NCBI RefSeq assembly: GCF_024464595.1
Contig: NZ_JANHAW010000002.1
Location: 186,001 to 250,000 of the forward strand
Reading direction: 5' to 3'
Length of the DNA stretch: 64,000 nt
Source of the DNA: Halobellus litoreus
GTDB lineage: Archaea; Halobacteriota; Halobacteria; Halobacteriales; Haloferacaceae
Of this stretch, positions 43,980 to 52,474 are shown piece by piece. Each line of letters begins with the position of its first letter. The stretch's first letter is position 1. The position numbers and the translations under genes were made by a program. The notes under the pieces were generated by a model. That model searched no databases and was not told the DNA's origin. It worked only from the letters and a program-made list of their open reading frames with translations.

Positions 43980-45104
43980 ATGGACGACCGAACCCCGACG
44001 CGCAGACGGGTCCTCGAACTCGGCGGGGCGGCGTTCGTGGCTGCGCTCGCGGGCTGTAACACGGACGCGCCGCGAGCGGAGACGCAGCCGCCGGATTCGA
44101 CGGCGGCGGTGAACGCGACACGTGAGGGCGCGTCCCCACCGTCGTCCGCCACGGAGGAACCGACCGGGTCGGAGACGCCGACGAGCCCGTACACCCGGGT
44201 GTACCGGCAGGCGGTAGACTCGGTGGTGCTGGTCAGGACCGACGGCGGGAGCGGTTCGGGGTTTCTCGTCGAACCCTCGTACGTCGTCACGAACGCCCAC
44301 GTCGTCGGAGAGGCATCGACCGTCGACATCCGTTTCAGCCGCGCTCGGTGGAGCGGGGGCGACGTCCTCGGAACGGATGCCGAGAGCGATCTAGCGGTGA
44401 TCGAACTCCCGGAATCGGCACCGAGTCCGGAACCGCTGTCGTTCGCCGCGTCCGAACCGGCCGTCGGACAGGAGGTCGTCGCGGTCGGCTCTCCGTTCGG
44501 TCTCGACGGGGCTGTCACGACCGGTGTCGTGAGCGGCGTCGACAGGTCCGCACCCGCCCCGACGGGCGCGCAGATTCCGGACGCGATCCAGACTGACGCC
44601 GCGATCAATCCCGGGAACAGCGGCGGACCGTTGCTGTCGCTGGACGGGCGCGTCGTCGCGGTGATCAACTCCGAGCGGGGAGAGAACGTCGCGTTCGGTA
44701 TCTCGGCCGCGCTCGCCCGACGCGTAGTCCCGCGACTCATCGAAGACGGTTCCTACGACCACCCGTTCCTGGGCGTGGCGCTCGCGGCGATCACCCCCGA
44801 CTTGGCTCGCGCGCTCGGACTGTCGAGCCCGCAGGGCGTGCTCGTGACGACTGTCCTCGATGGCGGGCCGGCGGCGGGACGCCTTCGAGGAGGCACCGAG
44901 ACGCGGCTCGTCGGCGGTTCGCGCGTCAGCGTCGGTGGCGACGTGCTCCTGTCGATAGACGGCGAGACGCTCAGAACCGTCGAGGACCTCAGCAGTCACC
45001 TCGAACTCGAAACGCGGCCGGGAGACACGGTCGAGCTAACGGTCCTGCGGGACGGGTACGTGACAGTGGTCGAGGTCGAGCTCGGAACTCGACCCAAGCA
45101 GTGA
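43980..45104 (+). CDS. HtrA/DegP-like trypsin-family protease, Tat lipoprotein
   Basis: A 374-residue S1C serine protease. Its N-terminus has a twin-arginine motif (TRRRVLELGG) and a lipobox LAGC with C26, so it is anchored outside the cell after Tat export. The catalytic triad is intact: H107 in TNAHVV, D137 in ESDLAVI and S214 in GNSGGPL. A PDZ domain follows (about 265-365). It probably degrades or holds misfolded surface proteins. Confidence 0.9.
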   Translation: MDDRTPTRRRVLELGGAAFVAALAGCNTDAPRAETQPPDSTAAVNATREGASPPSSATEEPTGSETPTSPYTRVYRQAVDSVVLVRTDGGSGSGFLVEPSYVVTNAHVVGEASTVDIRFSRARWSGGDVLGTDAESDLAVIELPESAPSPEPLSFAASEPAVGQEVVAVGSPFGLDGAVTTGVVSGVDRSAPAPTGAQIPDAIQTDAAINPGNSGGPLLSLDGRVVAVINSERGENVAFGISAALARRVVPRLIEDGSYDHPFLGVALAAITPDLARALGLSSPQGVLVTTVLDGGPAAGRLRGGTETRLVGGSRVSVGGDVLLSIDGETLRTVEDLSSHLELETRPGDTVELTVLRDGYVTVVEVELGTRPKQ

Positions 45105-45200
45105 CCTCGGCGACCGCCCCAACAGTCTCGGCCGCACGAACGGTGACGTTCCGGTGCCGGCGGCGTGTGCTTTATATCGCCCCCTCGACTACGACGGAGT

Positions 45201-45740
45201 ATGCCCCAGTGCGAGATGTGCGGCAGTGAGCGGCCGTCCCTGACGACGGTCAAGGTCGAGGGGGCCGAACTCGAACTGTGCGACGACTGCAAGGAGTTCG
45301 GCACCGAGGTCCGCACTGAGTCGAGTTCCTCCCAGTCGACGAAGTACTCGACGTCGAGCTCCTCCCAGTCCTCGGGATCGAGCGGCTCTTCGAGCACGTC
45401 CTCTTCGGCGGGGAGCGGCTCCTCCGGCGGTTCGACCCGCCGCCGCGATATGTTCGACGATATGGACGAAATCGCCGCCGACTACGATCGGCGGATCCGC
45501 GAGGCGCGGGAGGACCTCGGGCAGAGTCAGGAGGAACTCGCGCAGTCGCTCAACGAGAAGGCGAGTCTGATCCGCAAGCTCGAACGCGGTGACATCCTCC
45601 CTTCGGACGACGTCCAGAAGAAACTCGAACGGAAGCTCGAAATCACCCTCGTCGAGGGCGGTGACACCGACGACAGCGACTGGTCGAGCGGGTCCTCGAC
45701 GACGACCACGCTCGGCGACGTGGTCAAGCGGAAGGACTGA
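45201..45740 (+). CDS. mbf1: Multiprotein bridging factor 1-like protein (MBF1)
   Basis: A 179-residue protein. The N-terminal zinc ribbon has CEMCGSE and CDDCKEF; a long serine-rich, disordered linker (about residues 38-75) follows; and the C-terminal helix-turn-helix (REDLGQSQEELAQSLNEKAS) is of the Cro/MBF1 type. Archaeal MBF1 is associated with ribosomes and translation stress. I start at ATG 45201, with promoter element GCTTTATATC about 25-30 bases upstream. Confidence 0.9.
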   Translation: MPQCEMCGSERPSLTTVKVEGAELELCDDCKEFGTEVRTESSSSQSTKYSTSSSSQSSGSSGSSSTSSSAGSGSSGGSTRRRDMFDDMDEIAADYDRRIREAREDLGQSQEELAQSLNEKASLIRKLERGDILPSDDVQKKLERKLEITLVEGGDTDDSDWSSGSSTTTTLGDVVKRKD

Positions 45741-45824
45741 CTTTCGAACGCGACTCCCGAACGGAAATATCGGTATTGATTCCGAGCAGCAATTTATTTC
45801 GTTGCGGGCGTCTCTACACCGGAC

Positions 45825-46469
45825 GTGTTCATCGTAGTCAATCTCAAGGCCTATCCCTGTGATCCGATCGAGGTAGCGACCGCTGCCCGGGACGTGGCCG
45901 ACACCTCCGACGTTCGCATCGCCGTCTCGCCACAGGCGGCCGACATCGCCCGCGTGTCAGAGACCGGCGTCGAGACGTGGGCGCAGCACGTCGATCCGAA
46001 CGGCTATGGGAGCCACACCGGGAGCACGCTCGCCGAGTCGGTCGCGGAGGCCGGCGCAGTCGGAACGCTCGTCAACCACTCCGAGAAGCGGCTGAAACTG
46101 GCCGACATCGACGGGGCCGTCCGCGCGGCGGAGCGCGCCGGACTCGAGACTTGCGTCTGTGCCAACAACCCGGCGCAGATCGGCGCGGTCGCGGCCCTCG
46201 GCCCCGACAGCGTCGCGGTCGAACCCCCGGAACTGATCGGCGGCGACGTGTCCGTCGCGACCGCCGACCCGGGCATCGTCGAGGACGCCGTCGCCGCCGC
46301 CGCGAACGTCGACGAATCCGTCGACGTCTACTGCGGTGCGGGAATCTCCTCGGGCGAGGACGTCGCCACCGCGGGTGACCTCGGTGCAACGGGGATCCTG
46401 CTCGCCTCCGGCGTCGCGAAAGCCGACGACCCCCGCGCAGCGCTCGAAAACTTGGTCGCGCCGCTCTGA
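45825..46469 (+). CDS. tpiA: Triosephosphate isomerase
   Basis: A 214-residue enzyme, short as in other archaea. K8 in VVNLKAY, H85 in LVNHSEKR, E133 in [10 protein letters not shown] and the phosphate loop [10 protein letters not shown] are the active-site features. It interconverts dihydroxyacetone phosphate and glyceraldehyde-3-phosphate. It begins with GTG; promoter element AATTTATTTCG lies about 27 bases upstream, so it is leaderless. The DICT-domain gene follows 28 bases after the stop. Confidence 0.93.
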   Translation: MFIVVNLKAYPCDPIEVATAARDVADTSDVRIAVSPQAADIARVSETGVETWAQHVDPNGYGSHTGSTLAESVAEAGAVGTLVNHSEKRLKLADIDGAVRAAERAGLETCVCANNPAQIGAVAALGPDSVAVEPPELIGGDVSVATADPGIVEDAVAAAANVDESVDVYCGAGISSGEDVATAGDLGATGILLASGVAKADDPRAALENLVAPL

Positions 46470-46497
46470 ACGGACCATCGATGTTGGACGATCACGT

Positions 46498-47250
46498 ATG
46501 ACACTCAGGCGATTCCTCGATCGAATCGATAACCCGGACCGGTCGCTCGTCGTGCTCAACAGGCAGGCACCGGACCCCGTCCAACAGATGCTGGGAAGCC
46601 TCTTCGCCAACCAGCCGGTTTCGATCGAGGAGGTCGAAGTCCCCGAGGGCGACGACGACGTGGTTCTCCTCGTCGAGGACGGATCGATCGTCGCGCAGTC
46701 GCCGCTCCAGAAACTCCAAGAGTCGATCCTGTTGATCAACTCCGATCTGTTCGTCACCGGCGCGCGAGCGTTGGAGGAGGTCGAACTGCCGTCGGTAATA
46801 CAACGACTCGACGACGTGCCGTTCTTCCTCCGGGGCTATCCCCAATCACACTCCGAGAAACTGCTGTTGATCCTCCTGTCTCGGTACATCGAACGCAGGG
46901 CGTGGGAACGAGAGGCGGGGACGCTCCGAGCGTCGTTCCAGCAGCTCTCCCGGATCGAAGACGAGATCGGAACGAATCAGGTGTACCGCACGCTCGACGA
47001 TACCCCGGTCGACGTGCACGTGTACGGGAAACCGGGATGGGAACCCCCGCGGGACTCGACGATCACGATTCACGCCGGCTACGAGGAGGACTTTCGGGAC
47101 TCCTGGTTCGTGGTGTACACGCCGCCGGACGGAGACGGGCACATCGCACTGCTCGCGCTCGAAGAGGAGGCCGACAAGTGGTCCGGATTCTGGACCTACC
47201 GGCAGTCACTGGTCGAAGACATCAACGAGTACATCGTCCGCCAACTGTAG
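46498..47250 (+). CDS. DICT sensory domain protein
   Basis: A 250-residue protein carrying a DICT domain (FLRGYPQSHSEKLLLILLSR, then RIEDEIGTNQVYRTL, DSWFVVYTPP and WSGFWTYRQ). DICT domains are found with light or stress sensors and transcription regulators in bacteria and halophilic archaea. No DNA-binding domain is visible here, so it may act by protein partners. It is close behind tpiA and convergent with the HerA-like gene. Confidence 0.83.
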   Translation: MTLRRFLDRIDNPDRSLVVLNRQAPDPVQQMLGSLFANQPVSIEEVEVPEGDDDVVLLVEDGSIVAQSPLQKLQESILLINSDLFVTGARALEEVELPSVIQRLDDVPFFLRGYPQSHSEKLLLILLSRYIERRAWEREAGTLRASFQQLSRIEDEIGTNQVYRTLDDTPVDVHVYGKPGWEPPRDSTITIHAGYEEDFRDSWFVVYTPPDGDGHIALLALEEEADKWSGFWTYRQSLVEDINEYIVRQL

Positions 47251-47257
47251 CCTGCGA

Positions 47258-49084
47258 TCAGTCGTCTGCGGCCTCGGCGTCCCGTTCGCCGTCCTCGCCG
47301 CCGCTCCCGCCGACGCGATCCGATTTGGTCCCCCCGGTCGCGCCGTCACGCTCGCCCGTCTCGTCGCTGTCCCCGGGTCGGAAGGCGGCTTCGACGGCGG
47401 TGACGACCGCCCGCAATTCGTCGTCGTCGAGGCGGTCTGCGAACTCCTCGCGGACGAGTTTCGGCAGCGCGTAGGCGTAGCGCCCGCGACCGACGTGCTC
47501 GACGAACCCCGCACGTCGGAGGAGGCCGTTGCGGCTGTACGCGAGCTGTTTATCGCCGATTTCGCCGGCGGCGACGTGCGCGTCGACCGGATCGCAGGCG
47601 TCGATCTCGCGGTAGAACGCGAGCATTCGTCTCGCCGCGGGCGGCAGCGATCGGACGACGTCGCGGAGGCGCTCGATCACGTCCGAGCGGCCGTTCAGGA
47701 CTGCCGTCTCCTCGTGGGTGCGCTCGGGGGCGACGTCGGGTTCGGGGCGGTCGTCCTCCGACTCGTCCGAGTCGTCGTCGAGCGCACCCTCGAGATCGAT
47801 CTCGCCGTCGCTGCCGACGTCCATATCGAGGCCCGGATACGCGCCGGCGGCGGCCTCGCTGACGGCGACTTCCTCGTCGTCGACGGCGTCGTCTGACGGG
47901 GACGAGTCGCTGTCGGTGCCCTGACCGTCGGCCTCGGTGACGGGGACGTCCGGATCGTACTGGTCGAGCGCGGCCTGCTGCTCTTCGGGCCGGCTGAGGT
48001 TTCTCCCGCTCCCGCCGCGGTATGGCGACTCCGCCGTCTGGAACATCGCCTGCGTGAATTGCTCGGCCATCTGCGAGAGGTCGCGCGCCTCCTCGAGTTC
48101 GGCTTCGAGCTGTCTGATTTTCGTCTCTTTCTTCTCCAGTTCCTGCTTCAGATCCGCGATCTCGCTCTCCCGGCGCGCCTTCTCGTCGGAGATGTCCTGT
48201 AACTCGGAGACGAGGTCGCCGTCGATCGATTTCAGATCGGGTCGCTGGAAGTCGTCCAGCCCGGGCGTCGCGCCCGCGTCGAAGGTCCGCTTCTTGTGGA
48301 ATTTGACCCGTCGGAGCGACTCCGACCAGTCCGTGACGAGGAACGCCTCGCCGTCGCCCATCTCCTCGATCGCGTCGGCGTATTCGGAGCCGAGGATGCG
48401 GCCGACGACTTTCGTGTCGTTGTTCCACGTCAACCGGTGCCAGACGAGCCAGTCGCATTGGGTGATGAAATCCTTCTTCACGTCGGCCGGACGCTGAGAG
48501 ATGCCGACGATCCCCAGGCCGTGTTTCCGCCCGCGCTTGCCGATCTTGATGAGCATCTTGCCCGCTTCGGTCATCCCACCGCCCTCGGGGATGTACTCGT
48601 GGCACTCCTCGACGAGCATCAGGAACGGTTTCTTGAGTTTCTTCTCCTTGGCGAACAGTTTCTTCGCGACCTCCGTGAGCAACTCCTGGGCCTCGTCCTC
48701 TTCGAGATACCCCGAGACGTCGAGGATGATCGGAACGTTCTGTTCGAGCGCGAGGTGAGCGAGCTTCTCGGCGTGTTCGGGACTGACGACGATGTCGCAC
48801 TCCTCGTCGGCCCCCGCGTGGAGGAGTTCGAACTGTTCTTTGAGGCCGTAGTATTCCCCGTCGGTGTCGACGATGAGCACGGGAAAGTTCTTCGAGAGGA
48901 GGTTCTCGATCATCACCGACGCGGTGTTCGACTTTCCGGACCCGGACTTGCCGGTGACGAACCCCCGCCCGGTGAGGATGTCGACGACGGGGAGTTCGAC
49001 CTCCGTTCCCGGCTCCTGGCTCCCGTCGCCACCCGGCCCCTCGCTGACGGTCGCGACGCCGATGGTCTCGGTGTCCTCGGTCAT
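47258..49084 (-). CDS. HerA/VirB4-type ATPase (DUF87)
   Basis: A 608-residue ATPase of the HerA-FtsK superfamily. Walker A is TGKSGSGKSN (about 44-53), Walker B VLIVDTDGEY and MLVEECHEY, with the arginine-rich RGRKHGLGIVGISQRP motif. A coiled coil (about 295-345) and an acidic linker with a C-terminal winged-helix-like region follow. HerA partners with nuclease NurA in recombination, but no nurA is adjacent, so this may be a distinct haloarchaeal branch. Confidence 0.85.
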   Translation of the reverse strand: MTEDTETIGVATVSEGPGGDGSQEPGTEVELPVVDILTGRGFVTGKSGSGKSNTASVMIENLLSKNFPVLIVDTDGEYYGLKEQFELLHAGADEECDIVVSPEHAEKLAHLALEQNVPIILDVSGYLEEDEAQELLTEVAKKLFAKEKKLKKPFLMLVEECHEYIPEGGGMTEAGKMLIKIGKRGRKHGLGIVGISQRPADVKKDFITQCDWLVWHRLTWNNDTKVVGRILGSEYADAIEEMGDGEAFLVTDWSESLRRVKFHKKRTFDAGATPGLDDFQRPDLKSIDGDLVSELQDISDEKARRESEIADLKQELEKKETKIRQLEAELEEARDLSQMAEQFTQAMFQTAESPYRGGSGRNLSRPEEQQAALDQYDPDVPVTEADGQGTDSDSSPSDDAVDDEEVAVSEAAAGAYPGLDMDVGSDGEIDLEGALDDDSDESEDDRPEPDVAPERTHEETAVLNGRSDVIERLRDVVRSLPPAARRMLAFYREIDACDPVDAHVAAGEIGDKQLAYSRNGLLRRAGFVEHVGRGRYAYALPKLVREEFADRLDDDELRAVVTAVEAAFRPGDSDETGERDGATGGTKSDRVGGSGGEDGERDAEAADD

Positions 49085-49385
49085 CTATCGGGTGCTCGCC
49101 CCCGCGGGGCATAGTTCCTTCCCCGTCGACCGGCGTAGGACTCCGCTCGGTTCGGATTCGGCGTACGTTTATATGCCAGAAGGGGACCAGGGTCGCCGTG
49201 ATCTGACAACTGCCCCGCGTCGGCGAGCGATCGCTCGGCACACCGACGTGGGAGCGGACGGACGAGCGTCCACTGCTGGTGTCGACTGTTCGCCAGACAT
49301 AGCCTTCGAGCCCCGCGACCGCAACTCAGACGTTCTTCGACCTCTACGACCGCAACTCGGCCGTCTCTCCGTCGTGGTCCGGGTC
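49085..49385. other. Gene-free interval with orphan promoter, hairpin and repeats
   Basis: A plus-strand TATA element CGTTTATATG (TTTATAT at 49168-49174) has no gene behind it. About 45-75 bases downstream lies a stem-loop: CGTCGG (49218-49223), the perfect palindrome CGAGCGATCGCTCG (49224-49237) and CCGACG (49243-49248). Two tandem 31-base imperfect repeats (49303-49333 and 49334-49364, 24 of 31 identical) share CGACCGCAACTC. A small RNA antisense to the end of the polymerase gene is possible. Confidence 0.4.
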
Positions 49386-50690
49386 TCACGCGCCGTCGCC
49401 GAGGTCGTCGAAGGAGAGTTGCCCCTCCGGCTCGGCGTTGACCGCGCCATCCTCGTCGATGGGAGCGGACCGCCTCTCAGCCCCCTCGCCGCCATCCACC
49501 TCGCCCCCCTCCCACCCGTCGAGCCGAGCCTGCTCGCCCGACGCGAACGACAGATTCGAGACGCGGACGCCGAGCTTGCGGACGGCCTCACCGTCGAACT
49601 CTGTGAGTAGTTCGAGCGCGACCTCCTCGACGAGTTCCGGGTCGTCGACCGGCCCCGGGAGCGACCGCTCTCGGGTGTTGACGTCGTAGGGCGGCACGAC
49701 GGCCTTGATCCCGATCGTCCGGTAAGTCGCGTCTCGACTCCGAGCGCGGGCCGCCACGTCGGCCGCGAGCGCCGCGAGCGTCTCCCGCTTCTCTCCCCGG
49801 TCGTCGGTCGCCTCGGCGAACGCCGACTCCCGCGAGAGGCTCTTCGGTCGGCCGGTCGGCGTCACCTCACGGTCGTCGATCCCGCGCGCCCGGTCGTGCA
49901 GTTCCACCCCGCGGGATCCGAACGCCGAGCGGAGCGCCGTCGGGTCCGCCTCGGCGAGGTCGCCGGCGGTCTCGACGCCCATCTCCGCGAGCCGATCGGC
50001 CGTGACCGGTCCGACGCCGTGAACCGCATCGACGGGGAGCGGCGCGAGGAACTCCTCCACGTCCCCGGGTTCGACGACGACCAGGCCGTCGGGCTTGTCG
50101 TGATCGGAGGCGATCTTCGCTGCGGACATATTCGGAGCGACCCCCACGCTCGCCGGCACGCCCACCTCCCGGCCGATCCGCTGTTTCACGTGCCGTGCGT
50201 ACCCCTCCGCGAGCGTCCGGTCGCCGTCTGGGACACGCCGCCAGCCGGTCTCCTCGGTGACGTCGAGGTACGCCTCGTCGATGCTCACCTCGCGGACGAC
50301 GTCGGCGCACTCGTGGAGGATCTCCTTCACCGACGTCGCGACCGACTTGTAAAAGTCCAGGTCGACCGGTCGGTAGTGACCGACGTCGGCGTCGCGGTCC
50401 GCCTCCGTCGACGGCTCCGGCGTTCCGGCCTCCGCACGGGGAAGCCGTTCCAGCGCCTCCGAGATCGGCTGGGCGCTCTCGACGCCGTACTCCCGCGCCT
50501 CGTAGCTCGCGGTGGCGACCGCCCCGAAGGTTTCGCCGGACTCGTACCCCATCCCGACGACGACGGGCTCGCCGCGGAGTTCCGGCTCGCGCAGTCGCTC
50601 GCAGGAGGCGTAAAAGCAGTCCATATCGACGTGGAGGACGATTCGAGAGGGCGTCGACTCCTCGACGCCGGGGAGGGTTTCCCCGCTCAT
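49386..50690 (-). CDS. dinB: Y-family DNA polymerase IV (DinB/Dpo4)
   Basis: A 434-residue translesion polymerase. The catalytic motifs are LHVDMDCFYASCE (first carboxylate) and REVSIDEAYLDVT (SxDE), with the little-finger region at about 270-380. It bypasses damaged template bases. The C-terminal QLSFDDL could be a sliding-clamp interaction motif. An acidic insertion (residues 87-105) and a long acidic tail are halophile-typical. Confidence 0.92.
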   Translation of the reverse strand: MSGETLPGVEESTPSRIVLHVDMDCFYASCERLREPELRGEPVVVGMGYESGETFGAVATASYEAREYGVESAQPISEALERLPRAEAGTPEPSTEADRDADVGHYRPVDLDFYKSVATSVKEILHECADVVREVSIDEAYLDVTEETGWRRVPDGDRTLAEGYARHVKQRIGREVGVPASVGVAPNMSAAKIASDHDKPDGLVVVEPGDVEEFLAPLPVDAVHGVGPVTADRLAEMGVETAGDLAEADPTALRSAFGSRGVELHDRARGIDDREVTPTGRPKSLSRESAFAEATDDRGEKRETLAALAADVAARARSRDATYRTIGIKAVVPPYDVNTRERSLPGPVDDPELVEEVALELLTEFDGEAVRKLGVRVSNLSFASGEQARLDGWEGGEVDGGEGAERRSAPIDEDGAVNAEPEGQLSFDDLGDGA

Positions 50691-50900
50691 CGTCCGTCTG
50701 CCGTCTGGCCCGGGGGCCGGTCTGTGCGTGACATCGGTGCTCGTCCGCGGTCGGCGAACAGTCGTCCAGACGTGGAGCGGCCACTATAGCGTTCTCAAAC
50801 CGGAGCGAAAGTGGAGCGGACCGAGTCGAACGAGACGGGCAGGCGCGACGGAACGGGTGGGATGACGGGACCTCGTGGCCGGAGCGAGCGGACTGTCGTC

Positions 50901-51329
50901 TTACTTCAGGCGTTCCTGCAGGAACGAGGGATGTGCCGCGGTGATGCCGTCGATCGAGAGCAACGTCTCCGAGATGACCTCGCCGAGGGCGTCGCCGTCG
51001 GGGGCTCGAACCTCGGCCATCAGCATGTGATCGCCCGACGACGTGTACAGCGACTCGACGGCGTCCAGGTCCTTGAGTTCGCGGGTCGCCTCGACGTATC
51101 GCTCCGAGGCCACGTCGAGGCCCACGAGCGCGATCGACGTCTCCGAGAGCTTCTTCGGATCGACGTCCGCGGAGTAGCCGACGATGATCCCCTCCTCTTC
51201 CATCTGTCTGATGTACTTCCGCACGGTCGGCTTCGAGACGTCCGCCCGCTCTGCGATCTCGGCGTACGACGCCTGGGCGTCCTCCTCGAGAACGTCGAGG
51301 ATGCGCCCTTCCGTCGATGTGGCTTCCAT
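50901..51329 (-). CDS. Lrp/AsnC-family regulator (LrpA-type)
   Basis: A 142-residue regulator with a helix-turn-helix (EGRILDVLEEDAQASYAEIA, VSKPTVRKYIRQME) and an RAM ligand-binding domain. Its promoter has TATTTTTT about 25 bases upstream, bracketed by CCGAA/TTCGG half sites. The pyruvate:ferredoxin oxidoreductase genes lie directly upstream on the same strand; a palindrome with the same half sites lies at their promoter, so it may regulate them. Confidence 0.9.
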   Translation of the reverse strand: MEATSTEGRILDVLEEDAQASYAEIAERADVSKPTVRKYIRQMEEEGIIVGYSADVDPKKLSETSIALVGLDVASERYVEATRELKDLDAVESLYTSSGDHMLMAEVRAPDGDALGEVISETLLSIDGITAAHPSFLQERLK

Positions 51330-51338
51330 ACTCGTATC

Positions 51339-51354
51339 TTTCGGGTGGCGGAAA
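51339..51354. promoter_or_regulatory. Imperfect palindrome at the lrp promoter
   Basis: TTTCGGGTGGCGGAAA overlaps the TATA-like region of the Lrp-family gene (minus strand). CTTCCGAA and ACCGAA follow within 25 bases. These half sites resemble those of the palindrome at the porA promoter, suggesting autoregulation by the same protein. Confidence 0.35.
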
Positions 51355-51533
51355 AAATACCTTCCGAATATGAAAACCGAACTCCCGACGACGAAACCGC
51401 CATCGGAACTGGGCGCTCGCGGCCCGGAGTCGACCCGGTTATCCAGTCGAACCGACGAATCACGCCGCGAAAGCGACCGATAATCTGCTGAAAATCCCGG
51501 GAGAGACGGGCCGCGGACGAACTCGGATAGCGC

Positions 51534-52472
51534 TTATTTGTGCTTGTCGAGGAACGTGTCGTAGACGCGTTCCCACTCGTAGTCGTCGTCGAAGTACCGC
51601 TCCGCGAGCGGTTCCTCGGGGATTTCGCCGATCCGCTGCTTCTCCTGTTGGTAGGACGGACGGTCCTCGTCGACGTAGTACCGACCGGTGAGGACGGTCC
51701 CCTCGTGGAGGACGTTCTCCGTCTCGTGCATCATCTCGGAGGCCTCCGAGCGATCGGTGTTGTCGAACTCGTAGTCCTCGGACTCGTTGATGTCGATGTA
51801 CGGGACGTACTGCTTGGCGTCCTTGTTCCAGGTCGGACACTGCGTGAGGAAGTCGACGTGGGAGAACCCGTCGTGCTCGACGGCCTCGACGATGATGTCC
51901 TTCGCCTGGTTGGGGTTGACGGCGGCCGTCCGGGCGATGTAGGACGCGCCGGCCGTCAGCGACAGCGACAGCGGCCGGATCGGGTCCTTCGCCGACCCGT
52001 GCGGTTGGGTCTTCGACTTGTGGCCCTTCGGCGACGTCGGCGACGTCTGTCCCTTCGTCAGCCCGAAGATCTCGTTGTTGAACACGATGTAGGTCATATC
52101 GTGGTTCTCGCGGGCCGTGTGGGTGAAGTGGTTGCCGCCGATCCCGTAGCCGTCGCCGTCGCCGCCGGCGGCGACGACCGTCAGGCCGGGGTTGGCCAGT
52201 TTGGCCGCGCGGGCGACCGGCAGCGACCGGCCGTGGATCGTGTGGAAGCCGTAGCTCTCGAAGTAGCTGTTCAACTTGCCCGAGCAGCCGATGCCCGTGC
52301 AGACGAGCATCTCCTCGGGGGAAAGGCCCAGTTCGGCCGCGGCCCCTTTCAGGGCCTTCAGGACCCCGAAGTCGCCACAGCCCGGACACCACGTCGGCTG
52401 CGGTTCGAGGCCCGGCGTGTACTCGTTACGGTCGCGTTCGGCGTCTTCGCCGATTGCACTGAATGCGCTCAT
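51534..52472 (-). CDS. porB: 2-oxoacid (probably pyruvate):ferredoxin oxidoreductase, beta subunit
   Basis: A 312-residue thiamine-diphosphate subunit. C29 and C32 in TWCPGCGDFG and C63 in GIGCSGK belong to the iron-sulfur site; the TPP motif is GGDGDGYGIGGNH, and FNNEIFGLTKGQTSPTS is conserved. The subunit length (312) matches the haloarchaeal pyruvate enzyme better than the shorter 2-oxoglutarate enzyme, so I prefer Por over Kor. It follows the alpha gene with two bases between. Confidence 0.85.
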   Translation of the reverse strand: MSAFSAIGEDAERDRNEYTPGLEPQPTWCPGCGDFGVLKALKGAAAELGLSPEEMLVCTGIGCSGKLNSYFESYGFHTIHGRSLPVARAAKLANPGLTVVAAGGDGDGYGIGGNHFTHTARENHDMTYIVFNNEIFGLTKGQTSPTSPKGHKSKTQPHGSAKDPIRPLSLSLTAGASYIARTAAVNPNQAKDIIVEAVEHDGFSHVDFLTQCPTWNKDAKQYVPYIDINESEDYEFDNTDRSEASEMMHETENVLHEGTVLTGRYYVDEDRPSYQQEKQRIGEIPEEPLAERYFDDDYEWERVYDTFLDKHK

Positions 52473-52474
52473 TG

